From Maridesulfovibrio sp. (lineage in GTDB: Bacteria > Desulfobacterota > Desulfovibrionia > Desulfovibrionales > Desulfovibrionaceae), in assembly GCF_963666665.1 (NCBI RefSeq), contig NZ_OY762999.1, positions 4,134,001-4,198,000 of the forward strand: a stretch of 64,000 nucleotides of DNA, in the 5' to 3' direction. The position numbers were made by a program, and so were the translations under genes. Shown here one piece after another: positions 17,630-26,093 of this stretch. The notes beneath the pieces were generated by a model, which was not told where the DNA came from, did not search any database, and worked only from the letters and a program-made list of their open reading frames with translations. Position 1 is the stretch's first letter. Each line of letters begins with the position of its first letter.

Positions 17630-18064
17630 TTAGCCTTTAAGGCCTTCAAACTTGGCAAGGGCTGCGACCACGCCGTCAATGATGGCTTCGGGTTTCGCCG
17701 GACAGCCGGGAACGTAAACATCAACCGGGATTACCTTGTCGACTCCGCCGAGAACGTTGTAGCACTCGCGGAAAATACCGCCGGACAGGCCGCAGGCACC
17801 GATGGCGATAACACCTTTGGGATCAGGCATCTGATCATAGATGTTGCGCAGGACCTTTGCGTTCCTGTGGTTGACGGTTCCGGTTACCAGAAGGACATCG
17901 GCATGCTTGGGGTTACCCACGTTGACAACACCGAAACGTTCAACGTCGTACAGCGGTGTCAGGCATGCCAGAACTTCGATATCGCAGCCGTTGCAGCTTC
18001 CGCAGTCAAAATGCATGATCCACGGAGACTTGGCGCGTGAATTTCCAATGAATTTCTTGAACAT
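17630..18064 (-). CDS. echC: Ech hydrogenase small subunit EchC (NuoB-like)
   Basis: A 144-residue subunit with the cysteines of a single [4Fe-4S] cluster proximal to the NiFe site (C-G-S-C near residues 21-24, Cys 91 in IGACG and Cys 121 in VPGCP, which also includes the P-G-C-P motif of the family). It carries electrons from EchF to EchE. It starts 4 bases after echB stops. Confidence 0.96.
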   Translation of the reverse strand: MFKKFIGNSRAKSPWIMHFDCGSCNGCDIEVLACLTPLYDVERFGVVNVGNPKHADVLLVTGTVNHRNAKVLRNIYDQMPDPKGVIAIGACGLSGGIFRECYNVLGGVDKVIPVDVYVPGCPAKPEAIIDGVVAALAKFEGLKG

Positions 18065-18068
18065 AAGC

Positions 18069-18917
18069 TTAACCTGCGTACAGCCAGATGAGGTTGACGA
18101 AAGACATGGCCAGACCGATGCTCCATACGTACTTGAGCATCCAGCGCCAGGTCATGCGCGCCATAGTGTTATCAATGATCAGCTCTGCAAAGTAGGTGGA
18201 GGCGATCAAGAGTACGCAACCTACCAGGCTGGTGTGCCAGAAGAGGGCACAGATACCGAGAATGAAGATGGTTTCATACCAGTGGCCGATTTCGATGATG
18301 CCAAGGTAAGGACCGGAGAACTCGGTAAGCATACCTTTAACCAGCTCCTGGTGCCCGTGGTGGGAAGTGGAGAAGTCAAAGGGGGATTTTCTCAGCTTAA
18401 TGGTCAGAGCATAACCGAGGACAACAAACATGAGCGGCAGCTGCACAAGCAGAGGCTGTTCGTAGGCCATGATCTCATCAATCCTGAAGCTTCCGGTAAC
18501 CATGAAGATGGATGCGAAAACGAGGATGAGGAGCGGTTCGTAGGTCAGGACCTGAATCAATTCGCGCTGAGAACCGACCTGGCTGTATGGGGAAGGAGTG
18601 GAAAGACCACCCATGACCAGAAATACAGCGCCGATAGCCTGAACAAAGAAGATCAGGAGCAGGTCGCTTCCGGCAAAGAGCAGGCCGACGGACAGGGCTG
18701 CTGCAATGAGGTAAACCCATGAGCAGAAAACCTGCCAGAAGTTGCTGACAACTTTTTCTTTACCGAACAGCTTTGCAACATCGTAGAAGGGCTGCAGGAT
18801 CGGGGGACCGAAGCGGGATTGCAGGCGCGCAGTCAGGCGTCTGTCAAGACCGGCAATAAGGCCGCCCAGAATAGGAGCAATAACGATGCCGAGTATGATG
18901 AGAATTAAAGTTTTCAT
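18069..18917 (-). CDS. echB: Ech hydrogenase membrane subunit EchB (NuoH-like)
   Basis: A 282-residue integral membrane protein with about eight helices and the conserved cytoplasmic loop GLDRRLTARLQSRFGPPILQ, followed by QPFYDVAKLFGKE, which are hallmarks of NuoH/HycD/EchB. It anchors the hydrogenase arm and links redox chemistry to ion translocation. Its ATG overlaps the echA stop by one base. Confidence 0.96.
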   Translation of the reverse strand: MKTLILIILGIVIAPILGGLIAGLDRRLTARLQSRFGPPILQPFYDVAKLFGKEKVVSNFWQVFCSWVYLIAAALSVGLLFAGSDLLLIFFVQAIGAVFLVMGGLSTPSPYSQVGSQRELIQVLTYEPLLILVFASIFMVTGSFRIDEIMAYEQPLLVQLPLMFVVLGYALTIKLRKSPFDFSTSHHGHQELVKGMLTEFSGPYLGIIEIGHWYETIFILGICALFWHTSLVGCVLLIASTYFAELIIDNTMARMTWRWMLKYVWSIGLAMSFVNLIWLYAG

Positions 18918-20821
18918 TACAGAGCCCCTCCCAGCATAAGAACTATGAGAGCCAGAGCAACAAAGTTGACCCAGAGGGTGAGTTTTTCTTCACCGAAGAA
19001 CTCTTTCATGTAGTAGTTGCTTGCCTTGAGTTCTACCGGGCCGTTCATGGGTCCGATGAAGGACTGAACACCGGCTTCAGGAACGTTGGCACCACACATG
19101 TAAGTCTGGGAAGTCTTATTGGTTGCAGACTTCTTGGTCTCAATCCATGAGTAGATGAACGCGGCAGCAAGGATGATGAAGATGGGGTATACAGCAAAGA
19201 CACCGATGGGTGATGTGAATACGCCAGCAGATATTTCAAAGGACTTGCCGACCATAGGCTCAATGAGCTTGGTGTAGATGACAGGTGAGAAGAAAGACAG
19301 GACCACTGCGAGACCTGCAAGAGCGGTCAGGGTCAGTCTTGTCAGTACACTCTGGGATTCTGCAGGAACTTTGTCGCGCAGGGGAGCGGTGAGCAGGATA
19401 CCTGCCCAGCGGGCCCAGAATACGAGGGAAACCGCACTACCGAGAGCGAGCATGGTGATTACGAACATGTCGCCGGATGCGGATTCGATAGCCATCCACT
19501 TACCGAGCAGAACACCGAAGGGAGGCAGGAGCATGGTCATGACGCCCACGATGGTAATGATCGCAGTGCGGGGCATCTTGAGATACAGGCCGTGCATGTC
19601 TTCAATGTCGCGGCTGCCGATACCGTGCTCAATTGTGCCGACGCACAGGAAGAGCAGGGCCTTGGAGGCTGCGTGGAAGATAATCAGGATGATTGCTGCA
19701 GTGATGGACCAACTGGTGTTCAGACCGGCACAGCAGATAATCAAACCGAGGTTACTGATAGTGGAGTAGGCAAGGATTTTCTTGCCGTTGCTCTGGCTGA
19801 CCGCAATGGCCGCACAGGCAAGGAAGGTAAAGGCACCACAGAGTGCCACACCCTGGCTGAGGAATGTTCCTGCGTAAGCGGGAGCGAGTCTCAGGACGAT
19901 GTATACACCGGCCTTAACCATGGTGGAGGAGTGAAGCAGTGCGGAGACCGGAGTCGGCGCAACCATCGCTCCGAGCAGCCAGCTCTGGAAAGGAACCTGA
20001 GCGGCTTTGGTGAAACCTGCGAGACAGAGCAGACCCAGAGGAGCAAGCATGAGGCCGCCCATGGGACCGGCCTGAATGATGACCTGCAGGTCAAGGGAGC
20101 CGGTTTCAGCGTAGGCCCAGATCATACCGAAGACGAAAGCAACACCGCCGAGTGCGTTAAGCATCAAGGCGCGGGTAGCATTCTTGACCGCAATCTGGGT
20201 CTGGTCATGCCCGATGAGCATGAAAGAGCAGAAGGTGGTCACTTCAAAGAAGAAGTAGAGCCAGAGAATGTTGTTGGAAAGGACCAGCCCGTTCATTGCT
20301 CCGAGGAACAGAACGAGAAAGAAAAAGAACTGTGGCTGGCGGGATTTTACCAAGTGCATGTGTTCCTCATGCTCCTTCATATACGGAATCGCGAAGAAAC
20401 AGATCAGCGATCCGATGACGGAGATGACGGCAACCATAATCAGGGAGAGGCTGTCCGCAAAGATAGCGGGAGTCTCGACTGCATGGTCGACGAAGAACAA
20501 TTCAAACGCAGCAAGCGGAACGATCTGTAAGATCACGAAGATCTTGATCATCTGGTTTTTGAGTTTGAATGCGTAATAGAGCATTACGAAAAGCAGGGCA
20601 AAATCCGCCAGGGTTATGAGGGAATCCCAGCTGATTCCTACAATTGTACCTGGAGAATAGGTAAAAGTCCCTTGACCGAGCAGGGCAAGGGAGACCGCGG
20701 CAAGAACTACACCTGTAGCAAGAACGATCAGGGATCTGATTGCGCTTACTCGCAGAAAGTAGCAGCCGACAGCAGCCACCAAGGGCAACAAGATGGCTAG
20801 AACTAACATCATGGGCAACAT
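18917..20821 (-). CDS. echA: Ech hydrogenase ion-pumping membrane subunit EchA (NuoL-like)
   Basis: A 634-residue antiporter-like subunit with about 16 hydrophobic helices. It has the proton_antipo_M core: NMILWLYFFFEVTT-like region near residue 185, LGAMVAPTPVSALLHSSTMVKAGVY, and a broken helix region AYSTISNLGLI. It is the proton or sodium pump of the complex. GAGG lies five bases before ATG 20821. It is the first gene of the operon; 20822-21116 should hold the promoter. Confidence 0.95.
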   Translation of the reverse strand: MLPMMLVLAILLPLVAAVGCYFLRVSAIRSLIVLATGVVLAAVSLALLGQGTFTYSPGTIVGISWDSLITLADFALLFVMLYYAFKLKNQMIKIFVILQIVPLAAFELFFVDHAVETPAIFADSLSLIMVAVISVIGSLICFFAIPYMKEHEEHMHLVKSRQPQFFFFLVLFLGAMNGLVLSNNILWLYFFFEVTTFCSFMLIGHDQTQIAVKNATRALMLNALGGVAFVFGMIWAYAETGSLDLQVIIQAGPMGGLMLAPLGLLCLAGFTKAAQVPFQSWLLGAMVAPTPVSALLHSSTMVKAGVYIVLRLAPAYAGTFLSQGVALCGAFTFLACAAIAVSQSNGKKILAYSTISNLGLIICCAGLNTSWSITAAIILIIFHAASKALLFLCVGTIEHGIGSRDIEDMHGLYLKMPRTAIITIVGVMTMLLPPFGVLLGKWMAIESASGDMFVITMLALGSAVSLVFWARWAGILLTAPLRDKVPAESQSVLTRLTLTALAGLAVVLSFFSPVIYTKLIEPMVGKSFEISAGVFTSPIGVFAVYPIFIILAAAFIYSWIETKKSATNKTSQTYMCGANVPEAGVQSFIGPMNGPVELKASNYYMKEFFGEEKLTLWVNFVALALIVLMLGGAL

Positions 20822-21134
20822 ACGGACCTCACTGTAACGCGATGTTGTACCAGATTTTGGAAAAAATGCCTCAGCCGTGTTAACTTTTTAGGTTTCGTGC
20901 AACTCTTGAAAATGTTTCACAATTATCACCTAAACAGTACAAATTAGTCTTCAAAATTTGAAGAAAAGTCAACAGCTAATTGAGATGAAATGGGTTTATC
21001 TACCTATAGAAATTACTGATAATTGAAAATTATTTTGTGAAAAATTTAACCATCTCATTGAGTGGTAGAGGCTAAATCTATTGTTAATGCCGATTTTTCA
21101 AGATAGAAACTATGGTATGAATAGATGGGGAATT
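20822..21134. other. Divergent intergenic region upstream of the ech operon
   Basis: About 310 bp of A+T-rich DNA lie between echA (minus) and the NlpC/P60 lipoprotein gene (plus). It must contain the ech promoter. I saw an imperfect inverted pattern TTGTGAAAC-ATTTTCAA on the minus strand near 20910-20930 but do not consider it a firm regulator site. No RNA structure was recognised. Confidence 0.4.
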
Positions 21135-21635
21135 ATGAATAATTGGATTTGGCGGCGTGTTATTGTCTGCTGTGTGCTGCTTTTGGTTTCCGGGTGCGGC
21201 AAAAAGGTGCTCGGAGTTCCCGGTGTAGATGGAAGCGGGCGTGCTTCGCATTCATCGCTGAAGTCGTCGGTGGTTAAAGTTGCGCGGGCTCAGGTTGGTA
21301 AACCTTATAAATGGGGAGGCTCTTCCCCTAATGAGGGGTTTGATTGTTCCGGGCTTGTCTGGTGGGTCTACCAGCGCCATGGAATCAGTGTGCCCCGGGT
21401 CTCGTGGCAGCAGAAGGGGGCTGGGAGGGCTGTGCACAAAAGTGAAATTCAGGCCGGTGATATAGTGCTTTTTAAGATCCCCGGGCAGGCCAAAAGCCTG
21501 CATACCGGCATTTATTCGGGTAACGGCTACTCATTTATACATAGTCCCAAGAGTGGGCATACGGTCCGCGAAGAGTCCATGGAAAAGAACTACTGGCGCA
21601 AATATTTTATCGGGGCGCGCAGAGTCATTAATTAA
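21135..21635 (+). CDS. NlpC/P60-family lipoprotein (probable peptidoglycan endopeptidase)
   Basis: About 166 residues. It starts with a lipoprotein signal and lipobox (LLLVSGC), a short linker, then an NlpC/P60 domain with the catalytic Cys in GFDCSGLVWW, the His in SLHTGIY and a third polar position near FIHSP. GKPYKWGGSSP is the usual domain start. It should cleave D-Glu-to-diamino-acid links in cell-wall peptides from the membrane. ATG 21135 is preceded by TGGGGA; ATG 21117 and 21081 are alternative starts in the same frame. Confidence 0.9.
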   Translation: MNNWIWRRVIVCCVLLLVSGCGKKVLGVPGVDGSGRASHSSLKSSVVKVARAQVGKPYKWGGSSPNEGFDCSGLVWWVYQRHGISVPRVSWQQKGAGRAVHKSEIQAGDIVLFKIPGQAKSLHTGIYSGNGYSFIHSPKSGHTVREESMEKNYWRKYFIGARRVIN

Positions 21636-21666
21636 AAAAGGGAGTCTGCACTGCAGACTCCCTTTT
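21636..21666. terminator. Bidirectional terminator
   Basis: A perfect 15-bp inverted repeat (AAAAGGGAGTCTGCA at 21636-21650 and its complement at 21652-21666) lies between convergent genes. Confidence 0.93.
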
Positions 21667-21693
21667 GTTTAAATCTAATGATGTATCCTGACG

Positions 21694-22212
21694 CTACTGA
21701 ACAGTAGAGCAGGTCGGAGGCTGGATGTGTGCACCGCTTCCGGCATTGCCCAGTCTTTCCACGTAGTTTTTAACTTCGTCCTGTTCTCTCCAGCCGGCAT
21801 AGAGTTCCTGCCAGTCATGGAAGGCCATGACTTCGGATTCAAGGTAGGATTCGTGTCCTTTGATCCAGAGGTTGAAAAGATACATTTCCATTTTGAAATC
21901 TTTGGAGTCGAAAACCTTAGGGACAATCTTGCTGTTGTACTTGGTGCCGTCAAAGCGTGCGCCGATGAATGAGCAGACAGTGTTCATGGATTTCTGCTGG
22001 TCGATTTCCTCATTATTCATCAGGTCGAGCAACCCTTTTAATTTAGGGAACTCCTTATCAATCTGAGTACAGACTTCTTCAGGGACCTTCACTGTCAGTT
22101 TCTTGCCTTCTTCAAAGATGAAGTAAAATCTCACCCAGTGGTCAAACATGAAAACTTCGGATATATCTTCGACAGCTTGGTTGAATGCTTTATTTGGCTT
22201 TGCTTTTTTCAT
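21694..22212 (-). CDS. Unrecognised 172-residue cytoplasmic protein
   Basis: I do not recognise the family. The protein is acidic and helical with aromatic-rich blocks (MFDHWVRFYFIFEEGKKL near residue 22, MEMYLFNLWIKGHESYLES near 110, and FHDWQELYAGWREQ near 130). It has no signal peptide or membrane segment and ends in a Cys-containing, Pro/Thr-rich tail. GAGGAGA precedes the ATG at 22212. It is monocistronic and shares the bidirectional terminator with the lipoprotein gene. Confidence 0.75.
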   Translation of the reverse strand: MKKAKPNKAFNQAVEDISEVFMFDHWVRFYFIFEEGKKLTVKVPEEVCTQIDKEFPKLKGLLDLMNNEEIDQQKSMNTVCSFIGARFDGTKYNSKIVPKVFDSKDFKMEMYLFNLWIKGHESYLESEVMAFHDWQELYAGWREQDEVKNYVERLGNAGSGAHIQPPTCSTVQ

Positions 22213-22444
22213 GGTTTTCTCCTCACAGGTTTTTCGCCGGAGGGTATTTACTCTGCTTCCGGCAGGGAAAGTTTTATATGTTCATGATGCGGCCTGTAGT
22301 CAAGGGGTAAAATCTGGTCTGCAATAAAAAGTATTTAAATTTCAAGTGTTTAGTTTGTGAAAAAAATATTTTATTGAATGTGGGACGTTGTAAGGTCAAT
22401 TGTGTTAGCTTAAGTTCTTTACAATTGCCCCCTTTCTAGGGTAC

Positions 22445-22469
22445 TGACACCTTCTTTGCAGCATATAAT
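22445..22469 (+). promoter_or_regulatory. Candidate promoter for the 37-residue peptide gene
   Basis: TGACACCTTCTTTGCA (22445-22460) matches the sigma-54 -24/-12 layout (TGGCAC-N5-TTGCA) except that the invariant second G is A. Directly after it, TATAAT (22464-22469) is a perfect sigma-70 -10 box with only a weak -35. One of these probably drives the gene at 22511. The remainder of 22213-22444 holds nothing I can name. Confidence 0.4.
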
Positions 22470-22510
22470 CGTGCAGCAAGTACGAAAAAAATATTCAGGA
22501 GGTCCTCCAA

Positions 22511-22624
22511 ATGGGTAGGCACAAAAAGATCGAAAGAAAGAAAGAACTTCAGCGTAAACGCCATCGCAGAGCTAAAAGAATCAAAGCTCGTATCGCAGAA
22601 GCAAAGGCTGCAGCAGCCAGCTAA
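22511..22624 (+). CDS. Small 37-residue very basic protein
   Basis: A short open frame starts at ATG 22511, with AGGAGG about nine bases upstream (22498-22503), and ends at TAA 22624. The peptide begins MGRHKKIERKKELQRK and continues Arg/Lys/His-rich, ending in an Ala-rich helix (AEAKAAAAS). Roughly half the residues are basic. The strong ribosome binding site, the candidate promoter and the coherent helical composition argue that it is expressed. A nucleic-acid or ribosome-binding role is inference from charge only. Confidence 0.7.
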   Translation: MGRHKKIERKKELQRKRHRRAKRIKARIAEAKAAAAS

Positions 22625-22772
22625 GTTATTTTACTGATCTGTTTCAGTCCCCGCGCAGGTTTTTTTGCCGGCATAAAGCGGGACTGATCCGGTTCAGCCC
22701 CCTCATCTTCAGGGACAGGTCCGCCAGCCTCGATTGCGAGGTATGGCGTGCCTTTTTTTATTGGAGGGTATT

Positions 22773-23060
22773 ATGCCGATTTATGAATACCAATGTCATG
22801 AATGTCAGCAGATATTTGAAGAATGGCAGACAAGCTTTGAAGATAAAGAGCTGGAATGCCCGGTCTGCGGTGGTATAGCCACTAAGGTCCTTTCCCATTC
22901 CTCCTTCGTGCTTAAGGGCGGAGGCTGGTATTCTTCCGGGTACTGTAAAACCGACTCGGCTGCCGGAAAAACCGGCAACTCCAGTCCGGCAGGAAGCGGT
23001 ACCAGTGCATCTACATCCTCGGATTCTTCCGCAAAGAGTTCCGACAGCGCATCAAGCTAG
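22773..23060 (+). CDS. FmdB-type zinc ribbon protein
   Basis: A 95-residue protein starting MPIYEYQCHECQ, the FmdB/CxxC_CxxC_SSSS regulatory-protein motif, with a second pair in CPVCGG, so four cysteines for one zinc. KVLSHSSFVLKGGGWY follows, and then a Ser/Gly/Ala-rich disordered tail of about 35 residues. GGAGGG lies seven bases before ATG 22773. The cellular role of this widespread family is not firmly known. Confidence 0.9.
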   Translation: MPIYEYQCHECQQIFEEWQTSFEDKELECPVCGGIATKVLSHSSFVLKGGGWYSSGYCKTDSAAGKTGNSSPAGSGTSASTSSDSSAKSSDSASS

Positions 23061-23071
23061 CTGATAAAGGC

Positions 23072-23108
23072 CAGACGGCCCGGTGTATTCCGGGCCGTCT
23101 GTTTTTTT
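23072..23108 (+). terminator. Terminator after the zinc ribbon gene
   Basis: CAGACGGCCCGG (23072-23083) pairs perfectly with CCGGGCCGTCTG (23090-23101), followed by seven T. Confidence 0.95.
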
Positions 23109-23234
23109 GAGCTTTGAACTCTGACCGATAAAATTACCCTGTATCTTGTCCCGGCCTGCTGTTTATAATATGGTTGGCCCTGGTCGTCTTAAACATTACC
23201 TTTACTTTCAGAACAACTAACCGGAATTGGTAAA

Positions 23235-24530
23235 ATGATTGAAAGATATACCCGTCCCGCTATGGGTGAACTGTGGACTCTGGAAAACCGTTTCAGAGTG
23301 TGGCTCGAAGTTGAAGTCGCTGTTTGCGAGGCATGGCACAAGCTTGGCCGTATCCCCGCTGAAGACATGGAGATTATCCGTGAAAAGGCTGATTTCGAAC
23401 TGGATCGCATCCTTGAGATCGAAGAAAAGACCAAGCACGATGTTATCGCCTTCCTGACCGCAGTGGAAGAGAAGGTTGGTCCTTCCTCCCGTTTCATCCA
23501 CCTCGGCTGCACTTCTTCCGATATTGTCGATACCGCCAACGGAGTTATGCTCAGCCGTGCCGGGAAGATGATTCTGGACGACCTTGATGAATTTCTGGAA
23601 GCCCTCAAGGAAATGGCTCATTCCAACAAGGGCCGTATGTGCATGGGCCGTACCCACGGTATTCATGCCGAGCCCACCAGCTTCGGTCTGAAGATGACCG
23701 GTTTCTATGCTGAGTTCTCCCGTCATCGCGAGCGTATTGCCGATGCACTTAAGAGCGTCAGTGTAGGTAAGATTTCCGGTGCAGTGGGAACCTATGCCAT
23801 GCTTGATCCTGAAGTAGAGCGCATTACCTGCGAACTGCTCGGTCTCGGTGTGGACCCCATTTCCACCCAGATTGTACAGCGTGACCGCCATGCGGACTTT
23901 TTTACCGCACTGGGCATGCTCGGTGGCGGTATTGAACGTCTCGGTGTTGAACTGAGGCACCTGCAGCGTACCGAGGTACTGGAAGTTGAGGAAGGTTTCA
24001 GCAAAGGCCAGAAAGGTTCTTCTGCAATGCCTCATAAAAAGAACCCCATCTCCGCAGAAAACCTTTGCGGTCTTTCCCGTCTGCTGCGTACCAATGGTCT
24101 TGTTTCCATGGAAAACATGCCTCTCTGGCACGAGCGTGACATCAGCCATTCTTCCGTGGAAAGGGTCATCATGCCTGACTCCACCATTCTTGCCGATTAC
24201 ATCCTCAGCCGTATGACTGGCGTAATCAAAAGATTGAAGATCAACGGCGACAACATGGATCGCAACCTCATGGCTTCCTACGGTCTGTTCTACTCCCAGC
24301 GTGTCCTCATCGCTCTGGTGGAAACCGGACTTGAGCGTCAGAAGGCTTACGAGATGGTTCAGAAAGTTGCTATGCACTGCTGGGAGAACAAGGTCTCTTT
24401 CCCTGATGAAGTGCGCAAGGATGAAACCATCAATTCCCACCTTGATAGTGGTGCCCTCGATGAAGCTTTTGATATGGGCTATTACACCCGTTATGAAGAT
24501 ATGATCTTCAAAAGAGTATTCGGTGAATAG
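23235..24530 (+). CDS. purB: Adenylosuccinate lyase
   Basis: A 431-residue enzyme of the fumarase/aspartase superfamily. The signature loop GSSAMPHKKNP lies near residues 260-270. The early MIERYTRPAMGELW and the TRTHGIHAEPTSFG-like block (residues 137-151) identify the PurB branch. It releases fumarate from SAICAR and from adenylosuccinate in purine synthesis. It is monocistronic between two strong terminators. Confidence 0.97.
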   Translation: MIERYTRPAMGELWTLENRFRVWLEVEVAVCEAWHKLGRIPAEDMEIIREKADFELDRILEIEEKTKHDVIAFLTAVEEKVGPSSRFIHLGCTSSDIVDTANGVMLSRAGKMILDDLDEFLEALKEMAHSNKGRMCMGRTHGIHAEPTSFGLKMTGFYAEFSRHRERIADALKSVSVGKISGAVGTYAMLDPEVERITCELLGLGVDPISTQIVQRDRHADFFTALGMLGGGIERLGVELRHLQRTEVLEVEEGFSKGQKGSSAMPHKKNPISAENLCGLSRLLRTNGLVSMENMPLWHERDISHSSVERVIMPDSTILADYILSRMTGVIKRLKINGDNMDRNLMASYGLFYSQRVLIALVETGLERQKAYEMVQKVAMHCWENKVSFPDEVRKDETINSHLDSGALDEAFDMGYYTRYEDMIFKRVFGE

Positions 24531-24563
24531 CTTGAAAAGTTTTATTTTGAACTGATTTTTAGC

Positions 24564-24603
24564 CCCGGCGCAGTTGTTTAGGCTGCGCCGGGTCTTCTTT
24601 TTT
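24564..24603 (+). terminator. Terminator after purB
   Basis: CCCGGCGCAG (24564-24573) pairs with CTGCGCCGGG (24583-24592), followed by a T-rich tract. From here to 24824 the DNA is A+T-rich with no recognised gene; it presumably holds the promoter of the next operon. Confidence 0.92.
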
Positions 24604-24824
24604 GCAGTACTTTTACATTCATGTTAGGGTCTTAAAAAGCTACTTTTTAATAATGAAAAAGTGTTGTAAGGAAGCTGATTGTAAATACGTCTTTTGCAGT
24701 TTTGTAGTGGCGTAAGCTATTGATTAGTGAATCAAAAGTTCGGCAGATGTTTTGGTTCTACCTTAATATATGTTAATGTTATTACGTTATATTGCTTTTT
24801 AGTTGATGGAGTGTCGGGTTGGGA

Positions 24825-26093
24825 ATGAAGTATTTTTTTAGAGTGTTTACGGCAGCCATTTTGTTGCTGGCAGGTCTTACTTCCCTTGCATTTGCTGAGG
24901 GATGGGAGCCTGTAATTGACCCGACCCCGCTGATCCCTGATTATATCCTTGCTGTTGATAAGGAATCACAAAAGCTGCATCTGCTGGTTCACAAAAGTCC
25001 TCTCCATGCGGAGGCCAGTTTAACTTGTGCCACCGGGCAGGTCGCAGGTGACAAGGTTGTGGAAGGGGATCTCAAGACCCCTGAAGGTATTTACTTTACG
25101 ACCGGTAAACGCACCGGGCTTAAAGATTTTACCCTGTATGGGAACATGGCTTTCCCTTTGGATTTTCCTAACCCGGTGGACCGTATCAAAGGTAAGACCG
25201 GATATGGGATTTGGATCCATGGCCGTGGAAAAGAACTTGTTCCCATGGATACTCAGGGATGTGTTGCTCTAGTTAATTCTGACATGGATTTTTTGGATGA
25301 GAATATTCAGCCCGGTGCCCCTGTTGTTATCGGAGAGAAAGTAGGCTGGAACAACAGCAGTGACGATCAGTCTGCTGAGGCTGTTGAACTGGGCAAGCTC
25401 GTTCATAAATGGGCTGCAGACTGGGAAGATCGTGATGACGCTTTTTTCTCAGCTTATTCACCGGAACTGTTTACCAAGTCTGAGAGAAGCCCGTTCAAGG
25501 CTTTTAAGAATAGGAAGAAAAGAATTTTTTCCCAAGCCGGATGGATAGATATTGAGCTGTATAACCTGCGTGCTTTGCGCGGTCCTGATTATTGGGTAAC
25601 CTGGTTTGACCAGTACTATCGCTCCGGCAGGCTTTCTTCTTCATCTTCCAAAAGGCTTTACTGGCAGAAGGTGGATGGAGAGTGGAAGATTGTCGGTCGT
25701 GAATATGGTCCTTCGATCCATTCCCTTAAGAAAAAGTATCTCGCAACCAAGCGTGAAGAAGTTTTAAAATTTCTTGATGAATGGAAGAAAAGCTGGCTTT
25801 CCGCTGATATGGATAAATATATTTCCTTATATGATTCCCATGCCAAACAAGGGCGCAGGAGGGGAGCAGATTCTATAAGGGAAAACAAAACTTCCATCTG
25901 GAAAGAACGTAAGCCTGCATTCGTAGAGTTCGGAAAGCTGTCTTTGCGTGAACATCCGAAAGGATTGGTAGCTGTTTTTAAACAGACATATTCGGACTCT
26001 TCCGGATACAGTGATAAGGGATTAAAAAAACTGGTTATCCGCCCTGAGAATGATAGTTGGCGGATTGTTGACGAACAATGGAGAAAGCTCTGA
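24825..26093 (+). CDS. Csd6/Pgp2-like protein: YkuD L,D-transpeptidase-fold domain plus NTF2-like domains
   Basis: A 422-residue exported protein. A signal peptide ends near LAFA. The YkuD domain (about 35-160) has the catalytic pattern WIHGRG (His 132) and MDTQGCVAL (Cys 146). Two NTF2/SnoaL-like domains follow, near 190-290 and 305-420 (each with a K-D/E-G-E/S-W-[KR]-I-V end). This domain order matches Csd6 of Helicobacter pylori and Pgp2 of Campylobacter, which trim tetrapeptides to tripeptides. Its stop overlaps the next start (TGATG). ATG 24825 is chosen; TTG 24819 in frame is also possible. Confidence 0.85.
   Translation: MKYFFRVFTAAILLLAGLTSLAFAEGWEPVIDPTPLIPDYILAVDKESQKLHLLVHKSPLHAEASLTCATGQVAGDKVVEGDLKTPEGIYFTTGKRTGLKDFTLYGNMAFPLDFPNPVDRIKGKTGYGIWIHGRGKELVPMDTQGCVALVNSDMDFLDENIQPGAPVVIGEKVGWNNSSDDQSAEAVELGKLVHKWAADWEDRDDAFFSAYSPELFTKSERSPFKAFKNRKKRIFSQAGWIDIELYNLRALRGPDYWVTWFDQYYRSGRLSSSSSKRLYWQKVDGEWKIVGREYGPSIHSLKKKYLATKREEVLKFLDEWKKSWLSADMDKYISLYDSHAKQGRRRGADSIRENKTSIWKERKPAFVEFGKLSLREHPKGLVAVFKQTYSDSSGYSDKGLKKLVIRPENDSWRIVDEQWRKL

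Noticed and set aside
18069..20821. Long plus-strand open frames opposite the ech membrane genes (for example 19592-20530 and 17841-18722)
   Set aside because: They are antisense to well-conserved EchA and EchB/EchC and have low-complexity, charged translations.
20900..20935. Possible CRP/FNR or HcpR-type site upstream of echA
   Set aside because: Only half of the palindrome matches; not enough to call.
22640..22690. Hairpin between the 37-residue peptide gene and the zinc ribbon gene
   Set aside because: CAGTCC-C-CGC and GCGGGACTG can pair, but with bulges, a long loop and no following T-tract, so it was not called a terminator.
23217..24440. A 407-residue minus-strand open frame opposite purB
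   Set aside because: purB is unmistakable by motif; the opposite frame is a codon-bias shadow.
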